Source: Bradyrhizobium sp. 186
Lineage (GTDB): Bacteria > Pseudomonadota > Alphaproteobacteria > Rhizobiales > Xanthobacteraceae
Assembly: GCF_023101685.1 (NCBI RefSeq)
Contig: NZ_CP082164.1
Span: 7,254,001-7,318,000 of the forward strand
Length of the DNA stretch: 64,000 nt
Reading direction: 5' to 3'
Shown here: one piece after another, positions 17,197 to 25,598 of the stretch
How positions within the stretch are numbered: position 1 is the first letter of the stretch
How the letters are laid out: the number at the start of each line of letters is the position of its first letter
The notes under the pieces: model-generated
The model's input: the letters and a program-made list of their open reading frames with translations, nothing else
Database searches by the model: none
What the model was told of the DNA's origin: nothing
Program-made: the position numbers and the translations under genes

Positions 17197-19395
17197 TCAG
17201 CTTGATGGCCTAGAGAGCACCGTGCCGGCCACTCGGCCAAACCTAGGTCCGGTGAACCCAGGTTCGGTGAAAGTTGTCGGATGCACGCTTCGAACTCCGG
17301 CAAGGTGTACCAAATCGTCGGTCGGCGGTCGGGGTCGAATGACCAGGCTCTCCGCCGGTAAACGCTCGGCCGGCGACACGGGTTTCGCGCCGCCTGTGAT
17401 CAAGATCGGCAACGGGGTGTGCATGAGCCAGATGTTCTTAAGCATCGCCCTGTTCACCGAATAGGCGACAGCATTGTTCTTCCTCAGAAAGGCACCGGTA
17501 AACAGCTTCCGGATCAGTAGGTCTCGCTCGATCGACGGCGGCAAGTTGAACTGCACCCCGACGAGTTGCCCCCTTTGTTGCATGACGGTCGCGTCGATCC
17601 AGCCTACTTGCGCGACATGGACGTGCAGCAATGCTCCACGGCAAAGAGAGTTGACACCGCAATCGAGAAGTATGCCAGCGCCGGAGAGAGATACGTCCTT
17701 GACCCGACCGGACAGCCGCTCCCCGGTCTCGGTCCTGATCAAGATCGGCTCGTCGATCACGACGCGTTCCTCGGTACGAGGCATGCGCGCCTGGAGCGAG
17801 GTCATGCAAACGAAAAAGAGCACCACAATGTTCACCACAGACCAGAAGGCGACCATTGGCAATGCGGCCGGATGATCGATCACCCGCCATTCCGGGATCG
17901 TGTTCACGACCAGACCGACAACCGTCAACGCCATCAGCGTCGCCGACGGCCAGAATATCTCCGCGGCGTAGCTTGCGCACCGCGCGGCAGCCCCCTTGGG
18001 CGTCACCCTAAACGCATGTCCCTTCGGCTTAACGAGAGTCCCGAGCACCGTCGGCAGAATTTTGAAGCTCTGGATCGTCGCCGACACCTGAGCGGCGAGC
18101 GGAAAGTGCATGTGCGGCGCAAACCAGGAGATGCCGCCGTTGAGCGCCAGGATCGCGGGGAACAAGTAATAGAAGACCGACTCAGGGGTGACGTCGACGA
18201 CAGGCGCTAGCCCAGTCCACATGAACACGATCGGAACCACTACGACCATGAGCGCCCGCAAGCCCAATGAGAGCCAATGGGTCGGAAAGAACAGGAGCCG
18301 ATGCATCAAGCCCAGTCCGGGGCCGAGCGGGCCGGCGGCGAGATACAGAGTCTGGATCGCGCCACGCGCCCAGCGTTGGCGTTGCACGAAAAACGCGCCA
18401 AGGCTTTCTGGCGCCAATCCAATTGCCAGGGGCTCGTGAAGATAACGGGTGATGTACCCTTTGCGTAGCAGGACCAGCGTCAGCAGGATGTCTTCGGTAA
18501 TGGACTGGGTTGGCAAGGCATCCCCAACCACGCGAAGTGCTGCACGACGAGTGACCGAGTTGGAACCACAACAAAAGGCACCATCCCAGCCATCGCGCGC
18601 GGGCATGATGGAATCGAAGAAGAAGCGCTGCTCGTCCGGCAGTCCCCTGTGCAGGCCGAGATTCGCCTGCATCGGGTCCTCATTGTAGAAGGTATGAGGG
18701 GTCTGAACGATCCCGATCTTTGGATCGGCAAAGAAGCCGATTGTGCGCATCAGGAAATTGTGCTGCGGCACGAAATCCGCATCGAAGATCGCGAAGAACT
18801 CGCCATTTGTCTTCGTGAGGGCGTGATTGATATTGCCGGCCTTGGCATTCGCGTGGTCAGCGCGCGTGAGGTAGCCTGCACCCTTGTGCTCGCAGAGTTC
18901 CTTGAGCCAAGGCCTGCGACCATCATCCAAAACCCAGACCTGGAAGTTAGGATAGTCCAGGCACAGTGCACCCGTGACGGTCTTTTCCAGCACCTCGAGT
19001 GGCTCGTCGTAGGTGGGAATAAAGACATCGACCGAGGGCAGCGCATCGTCCGGCTGACCACGAAGCCGACGTTCGTGCTGATCGGCTTCGTTGCGGCGAT
19101 CGGTTCTGCGAAGGAACGTCAGATAGAGAATGAACTGATCTGTGAAGGTCAGAAGCTCGACGAAGAGACAGAACCAGATCCAGCCGACCTGATACCAGGT
19201 CCCGCTTGCCGGCAGCACGGTGGTGAAAATACGCCATTCGAGATAGCGGGCGACCACAAGCCAAACCGCGATAAAGACCGCGACGCGCGCCCAAAGGCGC
19301 GCGACTGGAAAGGTCGGCGCCAACAGGTACATCGCCGCAAAGATGCCCAGCATCGGCGCGAACAGTTGAGAGAGAGGCAGAGTCATGGCCTGCAT
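17197..19395 (-). CDS. Processive family 2 glycosyltransferase with PilZ domain (cellulose synthase-like)
   Basis: The 732-residue inner-membrane protein has four N-terminal hydrophobic segments, a GT2 domain (about 120-390) with VDVFIPTYDEP, DDG, FDADF, TED and the processivity motif QRQRW, several more membrane helices, and a PilZ domain with the RxxxR (RTEER) and DxSxxG (DVSLSG) c-di-GMP-binding motifs. It probably polymerises and exports a beta-glucan when c-di-GMP is bound. The partner gene upstream is an HlyD-type fusion protein rather than BcsB, and no bcsZ/bcsC genes are nearby, so the polymer need not be cellulose; mixed-linkage glucan or another polysaccharide is possible. Confidence 0.88.
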   Translation of the reverse strand: MQAMTLPLSQLFAPMLGIFAAMYLLAPTFPVARLWARVAVFIAVWLVVARYLEWRIFTTVLPASGTWYQVGWIWFCLFVELLTFTDQFILYLTFLRRTDRRNEADQHERRLRGQPDDALPSVDVFIPTYDEPLEVLEKTVTGALCLDYPNFQVWVLDDGRRPWLKELCEHKGAGYLTRADHANAKAGNINHALTKTNGEFFAIFDADFVPQHNFLMRTIGFFADPKIGIVQTPHTFYNEDPMQANLGLHRGLPDEQRFFFDSIMPARDGWDGAFCCGSNSVTRRAALRVVGDALPTQSITEDILLTLVLLRKGYITRYLHEPLAIGLAPESLGAFFVQRQRWARGAIQTLYLAAGPLGPGLGLMHRLLFFPTHWLSLGLRALMVVVVPIVFMWTGLAPVVDVTPESVFYYLFPAILALNGGISWFAPHMHFPLAAQVSATIQSFKILPTVLGTLVKPKGHAFRVTPKGAAARCASYAAEIFWPSATLMALTVVGLVVNTIPEWRVIDHPAALPMVAFWSVVNIVVLFFVCMTSLQARMPRTEERVVIDEPILIRTETGERLSGRVKDVSLSGAGILLDCGVNSLCRGALLHVHVAQVGWIDATVMQQRGQLVGVQFNLPPSIERDLLIRKLFTGAFLRKNNAVAYSVNRAMLKNIWLMHTPLPILITGGAKPVSPAERLPAESLVIRPRPPTDDLVHLAGVRSVHPTTFTEPGFTGPRFGRVAGTVLSRPSS

Positions 19396-19407
19396 GGAAC
19401 ATCTCGC

Positions 19408-20688
19408 TCACAGGGACGACTGGTCGAACTCCAGGCGAGCGGTCAGCCATTTCAACTTCGAGCTGACCAATCGTAGCAGGCCGTCGGCTCTGCGCTCGAA
19501 GCGCACCTCAGCCAACCGTCCGATATCGCAGGAGCCGTTGCGGTCGGCCGACGTCTCATTGGGCGAAAGCGATATCTCAACGGTAATGTTGCCCGGATCA
19601 GGCCGTGGCACCCGAGCCGCAAGCAGCCGATCATCGCCGTACGCTGCCGATCCGCGGACTTGCCGGATCTGGCCGATCTTCCATTCGCGACTCCCAATCA
19701 GGCGGACGGTAGCCGCATCTCCGGCCTTGATCTTCTCGAAATCGCGCTCGGGTAGTTCAACAACGATAAACCGACGCTCGCAATCTGCAAAATCGAAGAC
19801 CGATTGCCCTTCCGTGACCATCGAGCCAGGGCTGGCCGCGACCGACCAGACCACATGGGCTGCGGGCAAAGCCAGATCGTAGTGATCGAGACGATCAAGT
19901 CGAGTGCGTTCCTCGGCGATTTCCGCGGCCAGCTGCGCGGCACGCGAGCTGTTCTGCAACAGGTCTGTCTCGAGCTCCTGGCGGCGGAGGACAAGCCGCT
20001 CGCGCTGCTGCTGAGAATAGGGCACGTCATTGGCATCGCCACGAAGATAAAGACCCTTCTCGGCCGCCCCCAACTCGGTCTTGAGGCGCTGCAGGCGTTG
20101 ATCGGCCATCTGGCACCGCGTTGCGGTTGCCTCCTGGGAAGCTTGAGCCTCAGCGGAGCGAATCTGCGAACTGATGCCGAGCTTCACGAGCCTCTCCATC
20201 CGGCCCGCGACATCGTTCCGCTGCCGCGCCTCGGCGAGACAGCCGCCTTTTTCAACTTCCGTTTCGCCGATCTCGTGGCTCAGGCGCGCGACCATCCCCA
20301 AACGATAGTCCTCGCTGCGGTCGCGGAGCTTGCGATCGAGCTCGGCGATTTCCTCGAGTTGCCGGCGTGCGAGCTCGGCGCGTTTGGTGGACATGGCAAG
20401 CTGCTGATCAAGGTCCATGAGGTGCCGGCGATCCGGCGAACGCGCCTCGACCAGCGGCACCACCCGGGTGCGCTGGAAATATTCACCCTTGCGTGGAAGG
20501 TCTGACGAGAGCTGACCCGCAAACGGTGCCGTCACCCGCATGAGCTCGGCATTGACGAATGCGGAGGGAGCGATCCGATAGGTCACATACGGCAGCAGAG
20601 CCCATCCGCTCAGAGCGATGATCCCGAGCGCCAGGGAGCGACGGACAATCCGGCTACGAATGAAACGTTCGATATGCAAGCGAACCAC
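19408..20688 (-). CDS. HlyD-family membrane-fusion protein, partner of the glycan synthase
   Basis: A single N-terminal transmembrane helix (LALGIIALSGWALLPYVTY) is followed by a split biotinyl-lipoyl-like beta domain (VTAPFAGQLSS... and ASPGSMVTEGQSVFDFADC), flanking a long coiled coil rich in Arg, Glu and Leu, then a beta-barrel domain. The likely start is GTG at 20688 with ggaga upstream; the frame is open further upstream. Its stop lies 12 bases before the synthase start, so the two form an operon analogous to Alg44/Alg8 or BgsB/BgsA type pairs. It should span the periplasm for polymer export. Confidence 0.85.
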   Translation of the reverse strand: MVRLHIERFIRSRIVRRSLALGIIALSGWALLPYVTYRIAPSAFVNAELMRVTAPFAGQLSSDLPRKGEYFQRTRVVPLVEARSPDRRHLMDLDQQLAMSTKRAELARRQLEEIAELDRKLRDRSEDYRLGMVARLSHEIGETEVEKGGCLAEARQRNDVAGRMERLVKLGISSQIRSAEAQASQEATATRCQMADQRLQRLKTELGAAEKGLYLRGDANDVPYSQQQRERLVLRRQELETDLLQNSSRAAQLAAEIAEERTRLDRLDHYDLALPAAHVVWSVAASPGSMVTEGQSVFDFADCERRFIVVELPERDFEKIKAGDAATVRLIGSREWKIGQIRQVRGSAAYGDDRLLAARVPRPDPGNITVEISLSPNETSADRNGSCDIGRLAEVRFERRADGLLRLVSSKLKWLTARLEFDQSSL

Positions 20689-21041
20689 GACTAGATCTCC
20701 AATGGGCTTTGAATCGCTGAGTCTGACCCAGTGAACGCTCACAGGCGTTCGCCGCAGGTCCCGCGTTGGTGCGAATCTGCGCCCTCGAAGGCATGGAGTT
20801 GCCACTCCAAATCAGGGCTCGCCGCAACGGCAAATCCGGGCTCGCAACCGAGAGACGTTCGGTCGAGCTTTCACCACATTGAATTGCGCACTGTCAAAAC
20901 CGGAAGAGTACGGTCCCGGAAGAGGGATCAAGATGCAAACTCGTTCCGACTTGAAGTCAGCGCGTCGTTTGCGCCTCGTCGAGCAACGTGAGGCCACGCA
21001 AAGCCGAGCACGAAGGAAACCGGAACCTTCAAATTAATCGC

Positions 21042-21382
21042 ATGGCCAAGGCACCCGGCATCGTTCACGTCGCCGACGGTCAATCAGGGGTCGTGACAGG
21101 CGTCATGAGCTACATCGGCTCCTGCCAAGCCGATGGCGACCGACTCACCGCGACCGTAACGACCAAGAGACCATACTGAAGGGCAGTCCACCGTATTCGG
21201 CAACGACGCCGAACTGGAGCTAAAGCTCACTGGCACATGTATCCGGCAGGATCGCCACTTACGTCTTACGTCGGCACGGCTGAGCAGTTCCCGGGAGGCG
21301 ATCCCCCGTGCCTAGGGCGAACGAGCCGATGCCAAAATTCGATCCCGCTAAACTCCCGAAACTGCCAAAGCGCTTCCGCTGA
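21042..21382 (+). pseudogene. Degraded GrlR-like gene, third copy
   Basis: The stretch reads MAKAPGIVHVADGQSGVVTG, then SYIGSCQADGDRLTATVTTK, a premature stop, and then recognisable pieces in other frames, ending KFDPAKLPKLPKRFR. The order matches the two GrlR-like genes at 14 kb. The N-terminal strands are missing and at least two frame changes are needed, so the copy is dead. Confidence 0.6.
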
Positions 21383-21550
21383 TTGGATTGTGAGCCAGCG
21401 CGCGCTGACGGTGGCCGTAGTCTTACGGTCTGGGAACCTTGACCTTGCTCAAGCCGGCGCCCCGGTTGCCGGTTAAGTCTCGCTCAGTTGCGAAAATTTG
21501 GAGCGCAACAAGGGGGGCTGTGGGTTTCCCTTTGATAGAAGTTCACCCGA

Positions 21551-21574
21551 GAGGCCGCCTTAACCGGCGGCCTC
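21551..21574. terminator. Perfect 9-bp hairpin
   Basis: gaggccgcc-N6-ggcggcctc lies downstream of the broken pilin gene on the minus strand. It lacks a T-run on either side, so it is a probable but weak terminator. Confidence 0.4.
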
Positions 21575-21593
21575 TTCGGTCAAGGACCTGGCC

Positions 21594-21754
21594 TTATTTC
21601 AGCGAGCTGCTGATCGAACCAAACTTGTCATTGAAGCTGGTGCCGAGGCCGTTAACCACGGTAATGTTCGCCAGCGCAATGTCGGCTGCAATCAGTCCGT
21701 ACTCAATCGCGGTCGCACGTTTTCATCTGTAATGAAGCGCTCAAGCAAAATCAT
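21594..21754 (-). pseudogene. Flp/Fap-type pilin gene with frameshift
   Basis: Read on the minus strand, the C-terminal two thirds give the Flp pilin core TAIEYGLIAADIALANITVV followed by NGLGTSFNDKFGSISSSLK and a stop. The N-terminal part (MILLERFITDENV) begins at an ATG in another frame; a one-base loss near 21717-21719 separates them. Restored, it would be about 53 residues, the usual Flp pilin size, with the Glu-Tyr pair needed for processing. No tad/cpa assembly genes are nearby, so it is an orphan remnant. Confidence 0.65.
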
Positions 21755-22053
21755 TTTTCCTACCCTTGGCGCGTGAACCACAAGTCACCCCAGGCATTCG
21801 CGACTTTCAACGAGGTAATTCGATCTGTTCCGGTGCGGTTAATAGCTGTGAACCCGAAGTCCTCCGGCGTGCGGTCATGCGCGATACGGATATCCGGCCG
21901 ACGTTTCTTTCCGGGTGAACGTGCGCCGAGTTCCACGTACTACGTTGTTCTTCCGGGATAGTCCTACCGCGAACAACCGGGCAAAGAGATGGACATTTCA
22001 TTCCCGAATAATGTTTGCGTTCTTCCAGCAGTTTTGATCGACTGCCGGGTTTT

Positions 22054-22923
22054 TTACTCATGGTGGTGTCGGACAGCATCAAGTATTTCGGCTGAGATTC
22101 CTTTTTGCGCCTTCAGAGCTTCATATCCGGCTGTAGGATGGGTCTCGATGAGCGCTCGTTCTCCCGCATCGAGTCGCCCAGGCTTGTCGAGAATCGCGAG
22201 CGGTATCTTGGCTTTTCCAACGTCATGGAACAGCGCGGCTTCGTGCAGGCGTTCGAGATCGGCCCTTCCTACTCCGAGGCTAAGTCCGAAATCGATGGCG
22301 ATGCCCGTGACAAGCAGGCAGTGTTGATACGTACCTTCATGATGGCGGCGCACCGTTGCGAGCCAGTCAGTTAGACCATGTTCGGCGATGTGATCGGCGA
22401 GACTAGTGCCGGATTGTTTGGCACCTACCAGATCGACTGGCATCCCGCTCGTCATCGCCGTAAACAACGAAGCGATGGCACCTGCGGCAGTAGTGACAGC
22501 CTCCGAGTCGCGACCAACCTCTGTTTGGCCGCTCGCTGCCCTGCGGCCCTGAGAAAGGGCCTGCAACAGCTTAGCGGCGTTCAGATTGCCTGACAGCACC
22601 AGCGTAGCCCCCAAGGCATATGCCTGTGACACACACACGTGAGCAGGATTCTCGATCAAGAAAATGCGCTTTCGGGTTTGCTGAGCTCCCTCCAGCATGT
22701 TTTTCAGGGCAGGGATATTTTCGGTGGTACGCAAATCTACCCGTACGACTAAAGCTTCCGGATTTTCCGCCTTCAACGCGGCGTCACAGAGCAGGTTTGA
22801 GCTCACCGCGTGATCACGCTCGAGAATGGAGCGAACGCTCGATAGTTTCTTCGGGTCGTCGGCGACTATATGGACCAACATAAGAAAGTACCACTCGGTC
22901 AAAAAGCCGGGCCAAGGCGACAT
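22054..22923 (-). CDS. HD-GYP-related phosphohydrolase, C-terminally truncated
   Basis: The 289-residue protein has a receiver-like N-terminal domain (about residues 15-130) and an HD domain with the conserved YQHCLLVTGIAIDFG, LHEAALFHDVGKAKIP and HPTAGYEAL segments. It stops right after AVRHHHE, where full HD-GYP proteins continue with YLDGSGYP; the GYP half is therefore missing and the sequence beyond is degenerate. c-di-GMP hydrolysis is doubtful. An internal ATG at 22881 (MLVHIVADD) is an alternative start. It follows a small gene by three bases, so they are co-transcribed. Confidence 0.75.
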   Translation of the reverse strand: MSPWPGFLTEWYFLMLVHIVADDPKKLSSVRSILERDHAVSSNLLCDAALKAENPEALVVRVDLRTTENIPALKNMLEGAQQTRKRIFLIENPAHVCVSQAYALGATLVLSGNLNAAKLLQALSQGRRAASGQTEVGRDSEAVTTAAGAIASLFTAMTSGMPVDLVGAKQSGTSLADHIAEHGLTDWLATVRRHHEGTYQHCLLVTGIAIDFGLSLGVGRADLERLHEAALFHDVGKAKIPLAILDKPGRLDAGERALIETHPTAGYEALKAQKGISAEILDAVRHHHE

Positions 22924-22926
22924 CAG

Positions 22927-23151
22927 CTAACCCCAAAACGATCCTTGATCGTGCGGAGCCTCGTTCAGCCAGACGAGCGCCTCACGTGTCGCCAGCCGGA
23001 CGAGTCTTTCCTCCGTCGGTGCCGATGAGACCTCTTTGGAGAGGTAGAGCAGGAAACCACGCGGGTCGCGAAAGAGCGCCTCTTTCGCTTCACAAGGCAG
23101 CAGCGACTCTGTATCGATGGCCGGAATGGTTCGTAAACAGATCAATTCCAT
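22927..23151 (-). CDS. Small hypothetical protein upstream of the HD-GYP-like gene
   Basis: This 74-residue protein (MELICLRTIPAIDTESLLPC..., ending APHDQGSFWG) has no recognised domain. Its stop is three bases before the HD-GYP-like start, suggesting translational coupling, and it lies downstream of a PilZ gene on the same strand. Composition is protein-like and acidic-helical. Confidence 0.5.
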   Translation of the reverse strand: MELICLRTIPAIDTESLLPCEAKEALFRDPRGFLLYLSKEVSSAPTEERLVRLATREALVWLNEAPHDQGSFWG

Positions 23152-23180
23152 TGCGGGCGCGCCAATGATTTCGGTTGCGG

Positions 23181-23489
23181 CTATTTCTTTTCACCAGTCA
23201 TCGAGGATGGACGAGAACCACCTGGACCTAGAAAATGGACACCAGCCTCTGATCCCTCTAGCCGGACCAACTCGCATCGACGGAAAGCCAAGCCAGTCGA
23301 TGACAGCAACAAGAAGAACTCTCGGGCTCTGAGCACGTCTGGCGATCCATCTATCCGGAGTCTTGCACCTGTTTCCGAAACATCGACGAGTATGCAGTCG
23401 CGCCGCCATGTGCCGTCGGCGCCCAACAGAGTCGCTCGGCGTTCATGATCAAGGTGAACGCGCTTCGCATTGCGCTTATCCCAGCCCAT
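23181..23489 (-). CDS. PilZ-domain protein
   Basis: This 102-residue single-domain protein begins MGWDKRNAKRVHLDHERRAT, with an RxxxR-like basic stretch, followed by DCILVDVSETGARLRID containing DxSxxG, the PilZ consensus. It should bind c-di-GMP or serve as a PilZ-like adaptor. It heads a minus-strand group with the 74-residue and HD-GYP-like genes, and shares the neighbourhood with the GGDEF and PilZ-synthase genes. Confidence 0.8.
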   Translation of the reverse strand: MGWDKRNAKRVHLDHERRATLLGADGTWRRDCILVDVSETGARLRIDGSPDVLRAREFFLLLSSTGLAFRRCELVRLEGSEAGVHFLGPGGSRPSSMTGEKK

Positions 23490-24329
23490 CGGCTTGAGTG
23501 CCTTTCACGCGGGCCTCTAAATGGCTTTCAACTAACTAGGAGCGACCGTGAGCAAAAAGCGCTGCTCACCGCGGCAATCGCGTCCCCTGCACGACCAAAA
23601 TTGCGACTCAAAATAACGGACGAGTACTTGGCGATAGTCTCTCGCGATAGTTGTTAATAAGGACTAAATCCCACCACCCGTGCGAATCCGGTGCAGGTCA
23701 AGCGAGGTGGTTCCAAATGGCATTTGCGGCCGAACGGGGTTGAACCGCGTGAAATCGGCACGAGAGGGATCATTCAAGGCGGATCGGAACTCGGAATGGT
23801 CGAATGCAAGTTCTGAGGTTCAGCAAAATAGGTCCGACAGCGGCCGTGTGCCGCCGCAGGCCACGCCGTCTGATACGGTTGTTGTAACTGTCACTTACTG
23901 AACCGCAGAGGCACCTCAAAGACGTGCTGCCAGATTGCCTTCGCGTTCCGATCGCGCGACGACATTGAGTAGCTTTTTTGCGGTTCAATCGACCTGCGAG
24001 GCGGAGACGGTCATCGAATGCGAAACGAGTGCCTGATCTGTCTCAGCATCGCCATGGCGCCATCGTATATCGACCGTTGGTGAGATACTGATCTAACTGC
24101 GATGCACCAAGCAGCAGCAAGACTGTAATCACGAAACCCTTAACATCACGGGCCTCTCCGGTGGAAAGAGACCGCCAACCGAGCGTGTCCCGGGTTTAAA
24201 AGCTTCGGAATTCGCTGCCGCTAATCGCGACCTACCTGTAATGACGCTAGGATGACAACAACCCAGTAATAAATTCCTTAAAGGGCGGCTCGCGGCGTCG
24301 GCGGCGGACACGCTTGCGCTGGGCCGAGT
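23490..24329. other. Intergenic stretch without recognised gene
   Basis: Several frames of 60-73 codons are open but none has a domain, good ribosome site or biased composition. The stretch separates the c-di-GMP-related genes from small membrane and secreted protein genes. No repeat or RNA structure stood out. Confidence 0.5.
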
Positions 24330-24431
24330 TCAGAGCACCACCAATAGGATGAAAATGCCGATCTCGATCAGGAGAACGATGCCCGCGATGGCCGAGCACA
24401 AGAACGGGTCACCTGGCGATGGGGGTCGCAT
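24330..24431 (-). CDS. Small single-helix membrane protein (33 aa)
   Basis: The frame encodes MRPPSPGDPFLCSAIAGIVL followed by LIEIGIFILLVVL and a stop: a short polar N-terminus and one 20-residue hydrophobic helix. A GAGG-containing ribosome site lies a few bases before the ATG. Function is unknown. Confidence 0.55.
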   Translation of the reverse strand: MRPPSPGDPFLCSAIAGIVLLIEIGIFILLVVL

Positions 24432-24484
24432 GGCCTCGCCTCGTTCCGGACGAGCCCCAAAGCGAAAAAATTCCTCCTCGCCGT

Positions 24485-24793
24485 TTAGTCGCAGCGGCGC
24501 TCCCTGCGCGTAACCATACGGCCATCACGTTCGACCGTGACAGTCTCGGTGCGGCAGCGCTGTCTTGGGCCGACGGTGACACCTCCGGGGCCGACGCCAA
24601 CTGTGGTGTCACGGTCGTATCGGTCGCGGTCGTAGCGGTCACGGTCCCTATAGTAGCGGTCCTCGCGATCCCGTCCGATCTGGACATCAACGCCTTGAGC
24701 CATCTTGACGCCTTGGGCGTTGGCCGGAATGGCAAGCGGGGCAGTCGTCAGCAGCGCTGCGGCTGCCGCCACGGCAAGAGCGATCTTCAACAT
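24485..24793 (-). CDS. Secreted protein with RDRYDRD repeats
   Basis: The 102-residue protein starts MLKIALAVAAAAALLTTAPL and has an AxA-type cleavage near PANAQG, followed by a charged repeat region (RYYRDRDRYDRDRYDRD) and a C-terminal segment with two cysteines (QRCRTETVTVERDG...RRCD). It is probably periplasmic. The ATG at 24793 was chosen for its signal peptide and the nearby AAGGAGGA ribosome site. Function is unknown; similar small RD-rich exported proteins are common in rhizobia. Confidence 0.8.
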   Translation of the reverse strand: MLKIALAVAAAAALLTTAPLAIPANAQGVKMAQGVDVQIGRDREDRYYRDRDRYDRDRYDRDTTVGVGPGGVTVGPRQRCRTETVTVERDGRMVTRRERRCD

Positions 24794-25032
24794 GAGGAAG
24801 TCCTCCTTGGGGCTTGATTTAGCGGTGCAACGGGCACGAGCGCTGAGGGTTCCTCCGGGCAATCAAGAGAGGACAGGGTAGCACGGCGTTTCGAGCGGAC
24901 CCTTTGGCTCAAGGTACTTTGGGGTCTGGAACCGGCCCGGGATCGCGGGACCGCGCCTCTTCCGCATATTTGGCGGTGGGCTTTTCCGAGTTTTGTTCCA
25001 CTGCTAGTATTGCGCGATCAGCGAGATAGGCG

Positions 25033-25248
25033 ATGCAATCGAGGCTGGAAACGGCATGGCGGGCATGGCAGTCGCTTTCGCGGATCGAGAAGGCGCAGTT
25101 TCTCGGGTTGTTCCGTGAGCAGTATGCGCGGGAGCGTCAGCGCGCGACGATGGCGCGGAAGAACGGCCATGCTGGTCATGGCGCCAGGATATCGAGCCTG
25201 ACGGACCTGAGATTAAGCGAGGCGGACCTGCAACGGAGCGGGCCATAA
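25033..25248 (+). CDS. Small hypothetical protein (71 aa)
   Basis: The protein starts MQSRLETAWRAWQSLSRIEK and has a helical, charged N-terminal half (AQFLGLFREQYARERQRATM). The sequence upstream (gcgagataggcg) is a weak ribosome site. No domain is recognised. Confidence 0.5.
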   Translation: MQSRLETAWRAWQSLSRIEKAQFLGLFREQYARERQRATMARKNGHAGHGARISSLTDLRLSEADLQRSGP

Positions 25249-25598
25249 ATCGCCGCCCATGCGTTCTATCGGTGAGGGCTACGCCGGCCGAGCCCGCTTG
25301 CGTAAATCGCGGTAAACCGGCTTACCGGGGGCTGGAAATCGCAAGACGGCTGCGGCTCAACAAGCGCCGCCGATTTTGTTTTCGGTCCGGGCGTCTCAAC
25401 TCGCGGTGTGGCAACTTCCGCTTCGCCCTACGGAGCCGCCGCAACGAGAAGGGCGGAAAGAGTCCGGGTTGGGCCAAGAGCGGTCATTCGGTCGACTGGC
25501 TCCGGCGCCCGAGCAATACGGTTTGGCGAGACTCCGCCACGGCCGACGCCCGCGGGGCGAGCGACCGCATCTTGAGGTATTTCCCGTCAGACGAGCCA
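25249..25598. other. Intergenic stretch without recognised gene
   Basis: Open frames exist here but none shows a domain or a credible start. It contains the region downstream of the MipZ-like gene on the minus strand. Confidence 0.4.

Noticed and set aside
21767..21960. Minus-strand open stretch reading RIAHDRTPEDFGFTAINRTG
   Set aside because: It looks protein-like and may be a remnant, but it has no start, no recognised family and stops upstream, so it was not listed as a gene.
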